64,000 bases of DNA, from the NCBI GenBank assembly GCA_029945375.1, contig CM057059.1:1178001-1242000 (forward strand), written 5' to 3'. The notes beneath the pieces were generated by a model. It did no database searches. It had not been told where the DNA came from and saw only the letters and a list, made by a program, of their open reading frames with translations. The translations under genes and the position numbers were made by a program. Shown here piece after piece: positions 22,994-34,783 of this stretch. Position 1 is the stretch's first letter; each line of letters begins with the position of its first letter. This DNA is from Agaricus subrufescens. Taxonomy: Eukaryota; Basidiomycota; Agaricomycetes; Agaricales; Agaricaceae.

Positions 22994-24032
22994 TTAGCAG
23001 ATAACGCAACACTTCCACCCGGTTCCGGTCTCGTCTGAAGCAGCTTTCCCTATGCTCCGTCTTCGAGTCTGCCTCGCCTCCGCAGCCTGGGGATGACTAG
23101 GTACACCCTCCCTCATAAGCATGCTGGCCCTTGTAGCGGCCTCGAAGACGTCGTCGACACCTTCGATCCTGAGAGCTGAGCACTCTTTATAGGCGCGGGC
23201 CCCAATAGCTTGAGCGACACGTTCACCCATTTCGCGCGTCACCCAAGGACAAGGGTTGTCCGGCGTGTTCGGGTGGTCAGTGTTCGGCCGAAGGTCTGCT
23301 TTGCAACCCACTAGGATAACGGGTATGCTAGGACCGCAGAGCTCTCTGACCTCTTCAATCCACTATTCACGTCATCAGTTTGCTGATAACACAAGAGGGA
23401 GACAAAAGGGGAGCGCACCTTTGTTGTGACGTTTTCTAATGAGTCAGGGGTATCAAGGGCAAAGGCAATGAGGATGACATGGGAGTGAGCATATGACATA
23501 GGCCGCAGCCGCTGGATTATCTTGTTGAGAGAGGCGTGCATATTGATTAGTGGGGATAAACGTACCTCGTATTCTTCCTGGCCACTGGGAGAGAACGCAA
23601 GTAAGCACATAAGTTTACAGGCGAAACACGTCAACGCACGCAGTATCCCATAGAGCCAGCTGCACGGGCTTTTCATCAAGCTTTATCTCAGCGACATAAT
23701 TGTCAAAGACGGCTGGGAAATGGGTTGAGCCACATGGAGGGGGCGGTACACGTTGTGATACATACTTGGTTCCTGGAAAAAGGTAAGCATCGGGTGAGGG
23801 GAAAAGGAGGGGGATTCAGACGCACGTATTCTTTGGGAAAGCGGCCCAGCGCAAAAGAGCAGAGAAGGGAGGTCTTTCCGCAAGCACCTGGAAAGAGATG
23901 AGCGGAAGGTAAAGGGGTGCGAGAAGGAGACCTGCCGTCGCCTACGATGACGAGCTTTCGTCGGATCTGGTGGAGGGTGAGCTAACTGGGGTGGAGAGAA
24001 AAGAGGAGACCGACTGGGTTGTGGAAGGACAT
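22994..24032 (-). CDS. rho2: Rho-family small GTPase, Rho2-type
   Basis: Minus-strand exons start at the ATG 24030-24032 (MSFHNP, 18 nt) and continue 23936-23966, 23826-23887, 23766-23772 (7 nt), then further exons to the stop at 22994. The product has P-loop GDGACGKTSLL, switch I EPTVFDNY, switch II DTAGQEEYERLRP, VGCKADLR (G4), ECSAL (G5), and the Rho2-like GVDDVFEAATRASML. It ends in the prenylation box CVIC preceded by CC. Rho2 in fission yeast controls cell-wall alpha-glucan and the integrity MAP kinase pathway. The P-loop is split by an intron that fits only with a GC donor (23935-23934), and switch I needs a 7-nt microexon. The first intron (donor GTCGGT, 48 nt) is my least certain junction. 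Confidence 0.87.
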
Positions 24033-24157
24033 GGAGGTGGGGAGAGAGAGAAGACGGAGGTCACAGCCCTAGAACGCCGGAGGCAACAGAGCTCCGTTTG
24101 TCTGTGTTTTGTCGAGACGGCCGCTGATGTCACTATCATTATGATTTGACAAGTACT

Positions 24158-25130
24158 CTAACGGCGTTTCCTCTTGAGCCCCGTCTGTGCCAGCCCGCGC
24201 TCGAGAGCCATGTGCTCCCCACTGTCCCACTCCACTCCCAGATCCTCTCCGAGCTCCTGTGCGTCCTGCGGCGAAAGTACGTCCGTTGCGAGCTGCCAGA
24301 ACCTGTAACCCGTCAGCTTCTTGACTGCGCACTTTCTGCCGCCACTCGTACTCTGTGAATACTTTCCGCCGACGAACCCACTCCCCTCGCCAATGCGTCC
24401 ATTCACCTTCCACATTCGCAACGTCCTCGCTCGAAATAGTCACTGCCCCTTGTTGCAGGGGTTTTAGGCGCTCTCTGGCTTGGCCGATCTGTGTGTCATG
24501 ACCTCAGTAGTTGCACTAATATAATACGCCATCTGCAAGAACCTTGTCGGTTATCTCAGCGATCTTCACATTGACTTCTGCGTCTGTTGGACTGGTTTTC
24601 AACTTCATAAGTTCTGATTAGTTTCAACGTTAGCGATTGAGTGCATATAGAAGCCCCAGCTGATCTTCTACCAGCTGATGCGGTTTTCAGCCCGGCTGCC
24701 AGTGCCTTGTTCTGCTCTTCGACAGCTTTCAGATCAGTTTCTAGCGTTGCAATCTCTTCTGCAGGAAGGCAATCTAGTTTGGACTGATTGACGACGAAGA
24801 ACGTGGTTTTGCCTGTGTGCCTGTCAAAAGGGGACCGCATACATTCTACTCTCAGGTAGGATACCATAAGTTTTTTGAGTTAATGCGCCCTTTTCTGCAA
24901 GGGCCACGAGGATCTTCTGAGTAGTCGCCTTTGGGACGGCACCCTTAAGGTTAGCAGCCACATCCACCGCTCCAAACGGGCGGTTCATCTGAGTACATGC
25001 ATCATCAGCCGGTGTGAAGAAGGGGAGATATGCGAGGAATAACGATTTTCATGTATTCAAGGACCCTGTCCTCGGCTTCTTGGCCTTTGAGGACGGCGAT
25101 TTTTGTTTCCGACTTTGATTTTGAAGCCAT
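24158..25130 (-). CDS. HOP2: HOP2/PSMC3IP homologue, meiotic recombination accessory factor
   Basis: The start is the ATG at 25128-25130 (MASKSKSETKIAVLKGQEAE). The N-terminal winged-helix TBPIP domain reads MNRPFGAVDVAANLKGAVPK and ATTQKILVALAEKGALTQKT. A leucine-rich coiled coil follows, then TRP-like C-terminal segments: EGEWTHWRGEWVRRRKVF, an intron of about 50 nt, and FWQLATDVLSPQDAQELGED. It ends LKRKRR. Hop2 with Mnd1 stabilises Dmc1/Rad51 filaments and helps duplex capture in meiosis. Six or so exons are needed, and all frames agree. The gene is divergent from the carrier gene at 25273 with only 142 bp between starts, and its stop lies 126 bp from the Rho start. Confidence 0.9.
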
Positions 25131-25272
25131 GGCGTAGAGATATGAATATAGAACAACCGGTTGATGGAATGCAGGTATTCTCGAGATATCTCAGGCCCGG
25201 CACTCTCCGAACGGATCAAGCATCATTAGAGCCGGAACTTGCTCACAAGACATTGCAGGCTCTTTCCCTCAT
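25131..25272. promoter_or_regulatory. Compact divergent promoter: HOP2 / mitochondrial carrier
   Basis: Only 142 bp separate the start codons of a meiotic gene and a housekeeping carrier gene. Each promoter must overlap the other's 5' UTR. No specific element was recognised. Confidence 0.5.
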
Positions 25273-26493
25273 ATGAGTTCAGATGCTGCTACGGGTCACC
25301 GCAATAAGCAGAGCCTCCACTACGCCGTGCGCTCGGGTCTTGCCGGTGGAGTTGCGGGATGTGTTGTATGTCTTTGGCCGCCCTATCTACTTCGGTTCTT
25401 CACTATGTATCTTGGCAGGCAAAGACATCTGTCGCCCCCCTCGATAGAGTCAAGATTCTTTTTCAAGCATCCAATCCTGATTTCCAGAAGCATGCAGGTA
25501 TGACGATGCTTTCCGGATTTTTCCGCCTGCTTGACCCGTTCCTGTCGTGTGCCTCCTACAGGTACCTTTGTAGGTACATTTCGTGCAGGCCACGATATCT
25601 TCAAGCAGGCTGGCATCCGAGGTCTCTTTCAAGGCCATTCCGCCACCCTCCTACGCATTTTCCCGTATGCCGCAATCAAGTTTATGGCTTATGATCAAGT
25701 ACATTACGTATGATGCATCCACCTCGTCCGTATACAACAAGCTGAACATGCAGGTAGTTTCTTATGCCTACAAAGGCTCAGGAAACCAACGTACGAAGGT
25801 TCCTAGCGGGCGCCATATCCGGTAAGTGGGCTTGAGAAATGTCAGCGCGTTTGTCCGTGTCCTCAACTCCTCTCCACCCTTCTCAACACAGGAACTATGT
25901 CTGTATTCTTCACGTACCCATTGGAAGTTATCCGCGTACGAATGGCTTATCAAACTCGGGCCATTGCTTACTCGCAAAATATTTCTCCCCCCTCTTTTAT
26001 TGGCGCATACCGACAGATCTACAACGAACGTGCTGCCAACCCCACTCACGGATCTGATCGGCCCAATTATTTTAGTCGTTACCCTCTCCTGAAGTTCTAT
26101 CGAGGTTTTACTGTAACGATGGCCGGCATGACTCCCTATGCTGGAGTCTCATTCCTCAGTTGGGGCTTCCTTAGATCGCGCCTCCTACCTCCTTCACAGA
26201 CAGGCCATAGTACACCGACGCCAGTTGCGGATTTGGCTATTGGGGCATTGTCGGGCGCGTTCGCGCAAACTGCGTCTTACCCCTTTGAGGTCGTGCGACG
26301 TCGGATGCAAGTAGGTGGGATTACAAGACCAGATAGATGGTTACGGTGGGGCGAAACGATCAGAGCTATTTGGGAGGCCCGTGGCTGGAGAGGTTTCTAT
26401 GTTGGGCTCAGCATTGGTTACATGAAAGTCATTCCTATGACTGCAATCAGTTTCACGGTTTGGCAGGGAGGGAAACGACTTCTTAATGTGTGA
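25273..26493 (+). CDS. LEU5: Mitochondrial carrier, LEU5/SLC25A42-like (coenzyme A transport)
   Basis: Five exons (25273-25365, 25419-25497, 25562-25707, 25758-25821, 25892-26493) give 327 residues. The three carrier repeats are visible through their signature motifs: [21 protein letters not shown] and [21 protein letters not shown] and FRGAY-type linkers resemble Leu5. Yeast Leu5 and human SLC25A42/A16 are needed for CoA accumulation in the mitochondrial matrix. The start [20 protein letters not shown] precedes the first helix ([11 protein letters not shown]). The subfamily is inferred from overall resemblance; the exact substrate cannot be read from the sequence. Confidence 0.85.
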
Positions 26494-27197
26494 TGTTGAT
26501 GGCTATCATTATAGCTCAGGCATGACTTGCATGAGCAAGCAAGCGATGTGCATGTGCATAGTTTGTAATTTGGAGTCCCGGGACGAGTCGTGACTCTAGA
26601 TTGATCTTGACCCCCGCGTCGCACGCACCCCGAACCTGTCCGTTTATTAATTCTCGAGCCGGAGTCACGATTGTAACATGAATACAAGCAATAGAACGGG
26701 TAGTGTCTTTTGTAACTAATTTCCCCCTCTCCCATTCCGAAAAGCGTGACCACCTTTATCCGGAAGTGCACCAAACCTAATTCTCTCGACCCTTGTAATT
26801 AATTTAACAACTGTCACAGTTACGGGTTTTCTGATGTTACATCAGCCCTCCACTGCGAGAGGCATCTTTGTGGTTTTCAGGGTGTAGACCCGCTTTCTCT
26901 AGCGTTGGTAGTTGACTGTTTACTGTAGTGTATTGATTAATATCCGAAACAGCACCGGGATCGTCAGGGAAAGCTGTATTAAAGGTACCGTGGAAAGTTC
27001 ACAAATGATGTAAGACTGTTACTAGCGTGACGACGGACTTCCGGGCCATGATATTGCTGGTGGGTTCTGTGGATTTTATACCACCGGGATAACGATGATA
27101 CGACAGTACATCATAGTGAGTAGTTAGTCAGAAACGCTTCAGTTAGTCAGATTAACCTGTTCCGTCCAGGAGCTATTAGTACCTCGTCGTTCTGCCC
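26494..27197. other. Intergenic region before the Zn2Cys6 gene
   Basis: About 700 bp between tandem plus-strand genes, expected to contain the regulator's promoter. A short direct repeat AGTTAGTCAGA occurs twice near 27119-27150. Nothing else recognised. Confidence 0.45.
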
Positions 27198-30100
27198 ATG
27201 TTCAGTTTTAGAGCCCCGCATCCTCGTCCCAACAGAACCTTACCCATGGACCGAGACGATAGCACGTACCAAAGCAGCGACCAGGGGAAAGTAAAGAAGT
27301 CGAAAAAGCGGCCGAAGAAAGGGAATTGTATTCCATGTTCGAAGAGACGACTGGTGAGTATTATTTTTGATCCCAAATCCATTCCTTCTTGTTCTCAGAC
27401 AGGGTCCCGATTGATATGTCGGTGCCCTTGAGAGAGATCAGTATAAAGTCAGGGTCCTCTGGTGATCGGACTTTGACTGCACTGCCATCCTTGGCGACAG
27501 CTACTATGTCTTCTTTGGTTGTTAATCCTTTTCACAGAAATGTGATCGCGCTCAACCATGTGCGTCCTGCATCGACAAAGGAATTACGCACCTCTGCAAA
27601 TGGGAATCTACGCCTAGCGGTCCAAATCAACCTCGAAGTGCCGCTGCCTCACCTATTGACGTTGACTTGACTATTGAACGCGTCGACGAGGCAGGTGAAG
27701 ACGAAGACGAGATTCCAGCTGCGCTCAGGGACACGAAATTAGATCTAGACGAGAGCAGCGAGACATTGAAATTATTGAGCCAAAGAATTCAGAGCTTGGA
27801 GAATTGGGTTGTAGGAAGTCCAGAGTCCAGCGCATCGGGAAGCAAGGCATCCGGGGTCCATTCTTTATCGAGGTCCGGAGACCAGACTAAGCCCGAGAAA
27901 AGTAATCCCCAGGCTGGATCATCCTCCACTCAGACTGGCATGGGAAGTTTCAGCTCGGGAGTCCCGACACCTTCTGGAGTACTGTCTCCTTTGGCTTCGC
28001 CCTACGCATCGCAACGGACACACTCGACCAATCCGCGAGCTCTTGAGGGCTCGCTAGGGTTTAGCCCTAGGATGTCTTCTGCACTACAAGAGGAATCCTA
28101 TAATCAGGTTGCTGCGTTCTCGTTGGTACACCGCGGAGAGTATCTTGGCCCTGGAGACGTTTCAAGTTCGCTCCATTCTGTACGTTCGATCGTTTCCTTC
28201 TTGCCCTCCTTATTTTTGATTTGTTTTGACAATCGGCTCTGGTTTGGTCTTTTAGATCCGCTCGCCTCTATCGCGCCTTCGCTTACCATTCGGATCGACG
28301 ACTACGGCCACGATACCGTCGTCATATCCCATAAAATTTGCCCAGGCCTCAATTCCGGCTCCAGAAACTCAACATCTAGTTCAGTATATCCCTAGTGTTC
28401 CTTCTGCCCAAGTGATAGTTGACGCCTTCTTCAAAGAGGTAAATTGGCGTTACGGCATACCAGAAGGCTGGTTCAAGAGCCTCTGTAATCAAATGTGGAC
28501 CCATGCTCAAAATACCCCGCAAAATCAGCAACTCAGTCGTCACTGGTTGTGCCTCTTTTTCTCGATCCTTGCGTGTGCCCCCCAACCGGGAGAGACTCCT
28601 ATCATCGCATCAAGACTGTCGAATACGCATGATAGTCTCACTTACTTTACCTGTGCATCTACGGCAAGAAGGTTGGCAGAAGAAGAAATTTTAGATCGGC
28701 CCCTCCCTTCTCTACCGGCGAACATTTATTCCCTTTCTCCTGTGGACGGATCGGTGTTGGTTAGCCTAGCCGTCCCACTTTTATGCGATTTTCTTGCAGA
28801 GAAAGGGAGGATGAGTGAAGCTTGGAAGGTTGTTGGGAATGGTATTCGATCAGCACAATCTATAGGCCTACACAAAGACCCAGGCAGTCAGACGTGGCAG
28901 GAAATGCCCGCGGAGGAAAAGGATTTGAGAAGAAGGGCCTGGTGGGGGTTATATATCTGGGATAGGTACGTCACCAATTTGACTAGACGCTCATTCCGAC
29001 TCGGAGTTTGATGTTAAATTTGGGTTTAGTTTTCTATCGCATATTCTCGGCAGACCACACATGATTGATACAGAGACCTGTGATGTTGAGAAGCCGTCGG
29101 CTTTCGACGAAAAGGGCCAGAGAATTGGCTTCAATCTGAGTAGGATGGTTTTGATCCAACTTGCTGATATCACAAATGACGTTCTTAACAAGGTTAGGGT
29201 TTTTTTTTTTTTTGCTTATATTAAGACTTTGATTTACGAACTATTTTGAGTAGTGCATGAGTACGGACCAGCCTATGTGGATGTCTCTCTCAGAATTAGA
29301 CTCCAAATTCCATAATTGGGAGTCGAACATCCCACTAGAATTCCGACCGGGAACAACGCAGGAGCAGGATATTGTTCTGTTCGCGGGTCTTTCACAGCCA
29401 GAGCTTCAAGACTTCCTTCGACATAGATACATGATCACGACGTGGTACCATTTCACTCGTCTCAAGTTTGGTACCCTTGCTACAAGCCAGCTTCCGTTGG
29501 CACCTCCGGCTACGGGGAATACGAAACATGCGGTGCATTGGGCGGAGAAGTGTTTGCGGTCTGCGTTGAAATTGATTAATTTCCAATGCGACACCTTCGA
29601 TCACTTGCGCCGAACTCCATTTGGAGAGAGGTGGGTAGGGGAGAACTGGTACTTTGAGGGATGTTTATCCCTATTGGAAGCAGCGGTTGCGCTTGTTCTG
29701 GTCTTGACCAAGTATCCTGCCACATTCTTGCTGCCACCTGGCGCCAACGTGGCCGAGGAATCCCGAACTGGATTGAAGCTAGAATATGTGGAAACGACGA
29801 GAACACTATCGCGAACCATAAACGTGTTTTCTGAAATTGTGATGAACGATGGGGAGCTGAAGGCTCACGTGGCAGGGGAAGGTAAAAGGACCGAAATAGC
29901 CGCCAAGGGTTTGCACATGTTGCAAATTTTGTTGAAGGAACACTGGTGGAAGTTGGACCCGAGGACGGGAAAATCTTCCCCAACGGTGGTGAATCCGGGA
30001 CCGCATTTGGGCTTCGCTGGGCTTCGGGGTTCTGCGTCACCGGCGCTGGCTATGGCAGGTTTAAGCCCGACAGTGGATATGGTCAGTGCGGGTATGGCCA

Positions 30101-30804
30101 CTTTTAGAGGTTCTCCTTTCGGTTCAAGTGAAGAGTCGAGCAGGTCCAGCATCCTTTCTCAAGCCAGTCCAGCACTTTCAACTGGGCAAGTCCAGCATTT
30201 CCAGCATCCTAGCGCTTCGGGGTTCCCTGCGGAAATGACCTCAATGTCACCATCCTCGGGCACTCGACCCCATTCTAGTGCTTATTATGCGAACGCGCCC
30301 CAGCTCCCTGCAGCGATTAGGGCACAGTTTCCCTCATTCTTTCAAGAGTCTAGCTCGTCTCAACATAGACCCTCGTCTCGGAACTATCCCAGAGATTCTG
30401 GCCTACCAAACTGGACGACTCCGACGTCACCCTCGACATTTTCAAGTCAATCTCATACAAGGAGCCCATCTCAATCATCTCCACTAAACCCAAATCAACA
30501 ATTATCAGATTCTACATCGAACTTTCTGATGACTAGCGTCTATGATATGGGTCATTCTGCGACGCATTCGCCTTTCGTATCACGACCGCAGCCGCAACCA
30601 CCACCACCACCACCACCACCACCGCAACCACAACCAAGTCAGGGGATGCGGATGATCCATTATATTGCGCCTGGCTTGAAGACTAGGTCAACCACCACAA
30701 TTAATCCGACGCCGGCTTATTCAGCATATCCCTCCGGAATGCCTGGGCCTTCATCGTTTGCATCAGAACAAGCTGGCGACTCGGAAGATAGAATGGAAGA
30801 TTAA
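27198..30804 (+). CDS. Zn2Cys6 fungal transcription factor with fungal_trans domain
   Basis: Five exons (27198-27353, 27538-28179, 28256-28965, 29030-29192, 29254-30804) give 1073 residues. The zinc cluster spans the first intron: GNCIPCSKRRL joins KCDRAQPCASCIDKG..LC. It holds the six cysteines that bind two zinc ions and contact CGG-type half sites. An acidic linker and a short coiled coil (LKLLSQRIQSLENWV) follow. The fungal-specific middle homology region covers about residues 330-700, with LGRPHMIDTETCDVEKP. The C-terminus is Ser/Pro-rich with a run of nine prolines flanked by QP repeats (about 30587-30640), a likely activation region. The first intron is 184 nt, unusually long for this window. 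Target genes are unknown. Confidence 0.85.
30587..30640 (+). repeat. CCA/CAR trinucleotide tract (Pro/Gln run)
   Basis: A run of CCACCA-type trinucleotides inside the last exon of the regulator encodes a poly-Pro segment bounded by Gln-Pro repeats. It is a coding microsatellite likely to vary in length. Confidence 0.7.
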
Positions 30805-31248
30805 ATATGCATTAGGGGATTCATTGCTTCATTGTTTCTGTAGTATTAGCCGAGGTTATTATTTTTTTTTTTTGGAGTATCATATTTACGACGCCATGGA
30901 CTCGCATTGAGCAGCGGAAAGCGTCTTCAAGCAGACTTTTCGTGTATACTAGTTAACTTATGTTGGACCCTTTTCATGTATATACTTACCATGCGGTCAC
31001 TCTCTGTGGCTGGGAAGGGGGTGCTTAGAGATTGACCATGGATGCCGGAATGAGGGCCGGGGAGTGTGCAGGGCGTGAGAAGGAGTAATGTTGGAAAAGA
31101 TATTTGGAACCGAGTACAACCTGTAGTGTGATATCGAGCGTGACACTATTGATCCACCCACTTATCTCGCAACGTCCACCTTCTCCACTCCCGCTCGCCA
31201 TGCCCGTTCCCCTCCGGGCGGTCCACCACCGGGGCGAGGCTAAGCACA
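30805..31248. other. Intergenic region before the ankyrin gene
   Basis: 444 bp holding the 3' end of the regulator and the promoter of the next gene. An 11-T run lies near 30861-30873. Nothing else is seen. Confidence 0.45.
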
Positions 31249-34200
31249 ATGTCACCACTGACTGTGAGTGTTTTCCCCCTTTTTGCCAGCTAGTACCCTT
31301 AGTCCTCGCCCCAAGTCCCAAGTCTCGGTCTCCATTCTGCGGCCTCTACCGGCAACGTGGGTCTTGTCGAATATGCCCTTTCGCGGGGCCAACCAGTCAA
31401 CTCTGTTGTCGATGGCGTCCTCCCCCTCCATGCTGCTTGTGCCGGGGGCAATGTACAGGTTGTCAAACTCCTTATCGAGTATGGTGCAGATGTGAATGCC
31501 CCAAGGTAAGCTTCTCGCTCTATCGGCCCTGTTCGATCGCCGCCACTTTCTTATTTGACTCCATTCCAAACGTCACCTTATTGTACCACAGGCTCTCAAA
31601 GCGCTATTCCAGTAGAGACGCCTCTGCACCCATCATCGGAACTACGGGCTCAACTCCCCTCCACTTTGCCGCCGCCAACGGTAATAGGGATGCCATCATG
31701 CTTCTCCTTCTTCACGGCGCACATGCGAACCGGGCGGATAAACACGGCGTTACCCCCGAAAACCTTGCCCGGCAGAACGGTTGGATTGAATGCGCTGATC
31801 TACTCAAAGAATGGATATTGAACAAGGACAAAGACTTGAGAGAAAGAGAGGAATTTGTCGTAGCGGAAGACAAAGATGGTGCGAAACGTCGCAACCGCTT
31901 AGGTTCGTTTGGTGATGAGCCATCATTCACCTCTCGCCATCGCCTACACGTCAAACATTCTATAGACACAGCTCTCAATATGCTCAAATCCTCGTCATCC
32001 AATCTCTCAGAACTCTACCGCGGACCACATACACCCACCCCTCCCACATCTCCTACTAAACCCCTCGGCGATTTCGCCTCTCAACTAGCAAATTTCAATA
32101 ACGAGCGTTCATCAAGTCGGCGCCCGTCTCTGCCACATATTGGTCATCCTGATGTGTCGGCTCGTCCCAGGAATTCTTCCGTCCAACTCGTGAACCCGCA
32201 TCAGTCAAATTTTACAGGCGAAGATGGCGAGGATACCAACCCAACTCAAAGCAAAGGCAGTTCGGCACGTAAATTAGGAAGCAAAGTCTCTCTACTCAAT
32301 CTTTTCCGCAAAGGACAAAATTCCGATGGCTCAAGCACGTCGGATCTCAACACAGGTACAAATTCTATAGTCAACGACGCCACACCAATTTCAACATCTC
32401 CACCCACTGGTTCTGCTCTTCGTCGCTCACGCCCTCATCAAGGCAGTGATGCCTCCAACCGATCACGGCGAGCAGGAGAGTTTTCTACGGAACGGCTAGC
32501 CTCTCTCAACTCCCCTGCACGTTCACCAGTACCAGTACCAGCGAACACGGATTTGAACAACAATCCGCAGTCACTCAGGCAACCTAATCGCGATCGTTCG
32601 AGGTCAAATGCTAGTAGTCAGTACAATGATGACCCTATCACGTCAGGCAGTTATCATAGTACTGGCACTAGCCCGCTTGCTCGGCTTGGTATGTTCCGTA
32701 ATCAAGGTCATCACAGAACGCGTTCGGGATCAGGGAGCAGTTCAGGTTACGATGTAACCGTACCATCGCGCTTGGGAACAGCATCAACTGTTGTCGCAGA
32801 TGATGGGCAAATCAATCGAGGAGCAAACAACGCTGATGTAGAAAGTCTGTCGAGATCCTTACCGCGTGCAGGAATATTTAAGCCTCATAATCGCAATGGA
32901 TCGAACGGTCAAGGCCACATGACCCCTTCTGCGCTTAGGGCTATTAGGTATGATGTGTCGTCATTCAAGAAAGGCTCACGGGAAAATCATCTTTATAGTC
33001 GTGATACATCGTCTCATTCGCAATCTCCTCGAGGAACCTCTGCAAGACTAAAGTCGAGCAATAGCTCAAACTCACTAGTGCGGTCGGACTCGCATTCGAG
33101 ACGGCGTGCGAGTTTAAGACCTGGAAGTGCTGGCTCAGGTTCGAAGCTTAACATAGAGGAAGAAGGCGAAGAAGAGTATGGCAAACCAATCGAGCCCACG
33201 AAGACATCTCTGTTAATTGGAGTTGGGGAAGCATCTTCAAGAACTGCACTTTCTCCTGTCATGTCGAATGGTCACGTTGATGGAGAACAAGATGAGGAAG
33301 CTTCACAATTCCCTTTCAGCATCAATGGCCCACCCCCACTGACCATTGAGGGAGACATCGACTTCATGCCATCACCCCTTACACAGCATGCCGCAGATAA
33401 CAGGCATAGAGGAAACTCGCTTAGCAGTACGGACAGCCAAAGGCTCACGCAGTCTCCGACTAATATGGTGACAGCGCTGATGGTCACGCCACCACTCGAA
33501 GCAGCGCCACAATCGGATAAGGAAGCTTTCAGTTCAAGAGCAAGGCTGATGGAGGGCGAAAATGAAGGCATCCAGTCGCATGTCGTTTCTGATGCGGGAC
33601 CCAAATTATTTTTACGACGGTCCCCACCGCTGTCAGCGGGAGAATCAGCAAGCCAAATGGACTCTAACCGCGATTCAACTTCAACTCTCGTCTTGCCCTC
33701 TTCTGTGCATCTAAGTAATGGAAGTATGAACGGACGAAGAACCCATACACCGTTCGAGATTGACCTCTCTTCAATATCCACTCACGCTCAAGCGGAAGCT
33801 CTAGTTGAGCGAACAAGAAATCAAGTTATGGAATTGGCTAGCTCGGAGGATTACGAGGGTATTTCTACACCCGGTAGTGATGGCCGCACACCGTTGAGTG
33901 CGCGCCTAGCTGCATATGGCGAGAGTCTGGCATTAGAGAGGAAATTTAGAGAACAGGAGACTGGGGTCACGAATGCTGCGAATAGTGCTTCCCCTAATGC
34001 GACCCTAACGAACGGGAGGAAGAGCGGAGTTAGCAGTCGTACAAGTTTGCTGCTACCGATTATGAGTCAACATTCAAGAGAAGGATCGGGATATTCAAGT
34101 TCATTGTATAGCGGAAAGAGCGCCATCCCAATCAAAGAGACACCATCACGCCGGTCTGTTGATGACGTCTGGAGTAGCATGCATGCGAGGAGGCCATCAA

Positions 34201-34783
34201 CTGCAGAAGGATGTAAGTGACGTGGTTTATTCTATCTCATTTTTACTAATAACGGGACGTAGTGGCTCCGCGAGAAGTAAATTTGTCGCGCTCCAGCGAT
34301 CAATCAGACTGGCCTTCGCCATCTACGAGATCGGTGTCCGCAATGGGATATCGACGCCCAGAAGCAAGCCCTAGTGAACAAAATTCAGTACCTAGCGTCG
34401 ACCTTCTATCTTCAAGCATCACAGACGACAATATGATACACCACCACAAGATAAGCTCAAGCCAAGGCTATCATGCGAGAGCCATTACATCCCCATCTGG
34501 TTATCAAAATGACGGGACGAGGGGACTCAGAATGGCTTCATTGGACGGAGTCGACTTTGATAAGAGTGATCGTCTAGGAGTACCGCTCTGCAGAGTCACA
34601 ACGACACCTACGCCTGTCCCAAGGTTGCCTCCTGCTCAGACTCAAGGACGAAGTGCAAAGAAATTATCCAAGATGGGAATCTCCGTCGCTGACCAAGCAG
34701 GAAGGGGTGCAATACCTCCACCCACTCATAGTGGGAAAAAGTTCATTAACTTTAGGTACTTCTTCAAAAGCAGCAAAGGTTGA
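31249..34783 (+). CDS. Ankyrin-repeat protein with long Ser-rich tail
   Basis: Four exons (31249-31263, 31303-31505, 31592-34212, 34263-34783) give 1119 residues. The first exon is 15 nt (MSPLT) with context CACAATG. Residues about 10-130 hold ankyrin repeats: HSAASTGNVGLVEYALSRGQ, LPLHAACAGGNVQVVKLLIE and TPLHFAAANGNRDAIMLLLL. The remaining 950 residues are Ser/Arg/Asn-rich and mostly disordered, with many RSxS-type phosphorylation-like sites. The protein ends in a hydrophobic and basic stretch (FINFRYFFKSSKG). Ankyrin domains bind proteins; the partner is unknown. An ATG at 31201 lies upstream in another frame. A large open frame upstream of 31592 reads through intron sequence and should not be taken as coding. 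Confidence 0.8.

Noticed and set aside
31104..31591. Upstream part of a 1038-codon open frame over the ankyrin gene
   Set aside because: The frame reads through introns. The real ankyrin repeats lie in another frame in exon 2 and join at 31592.
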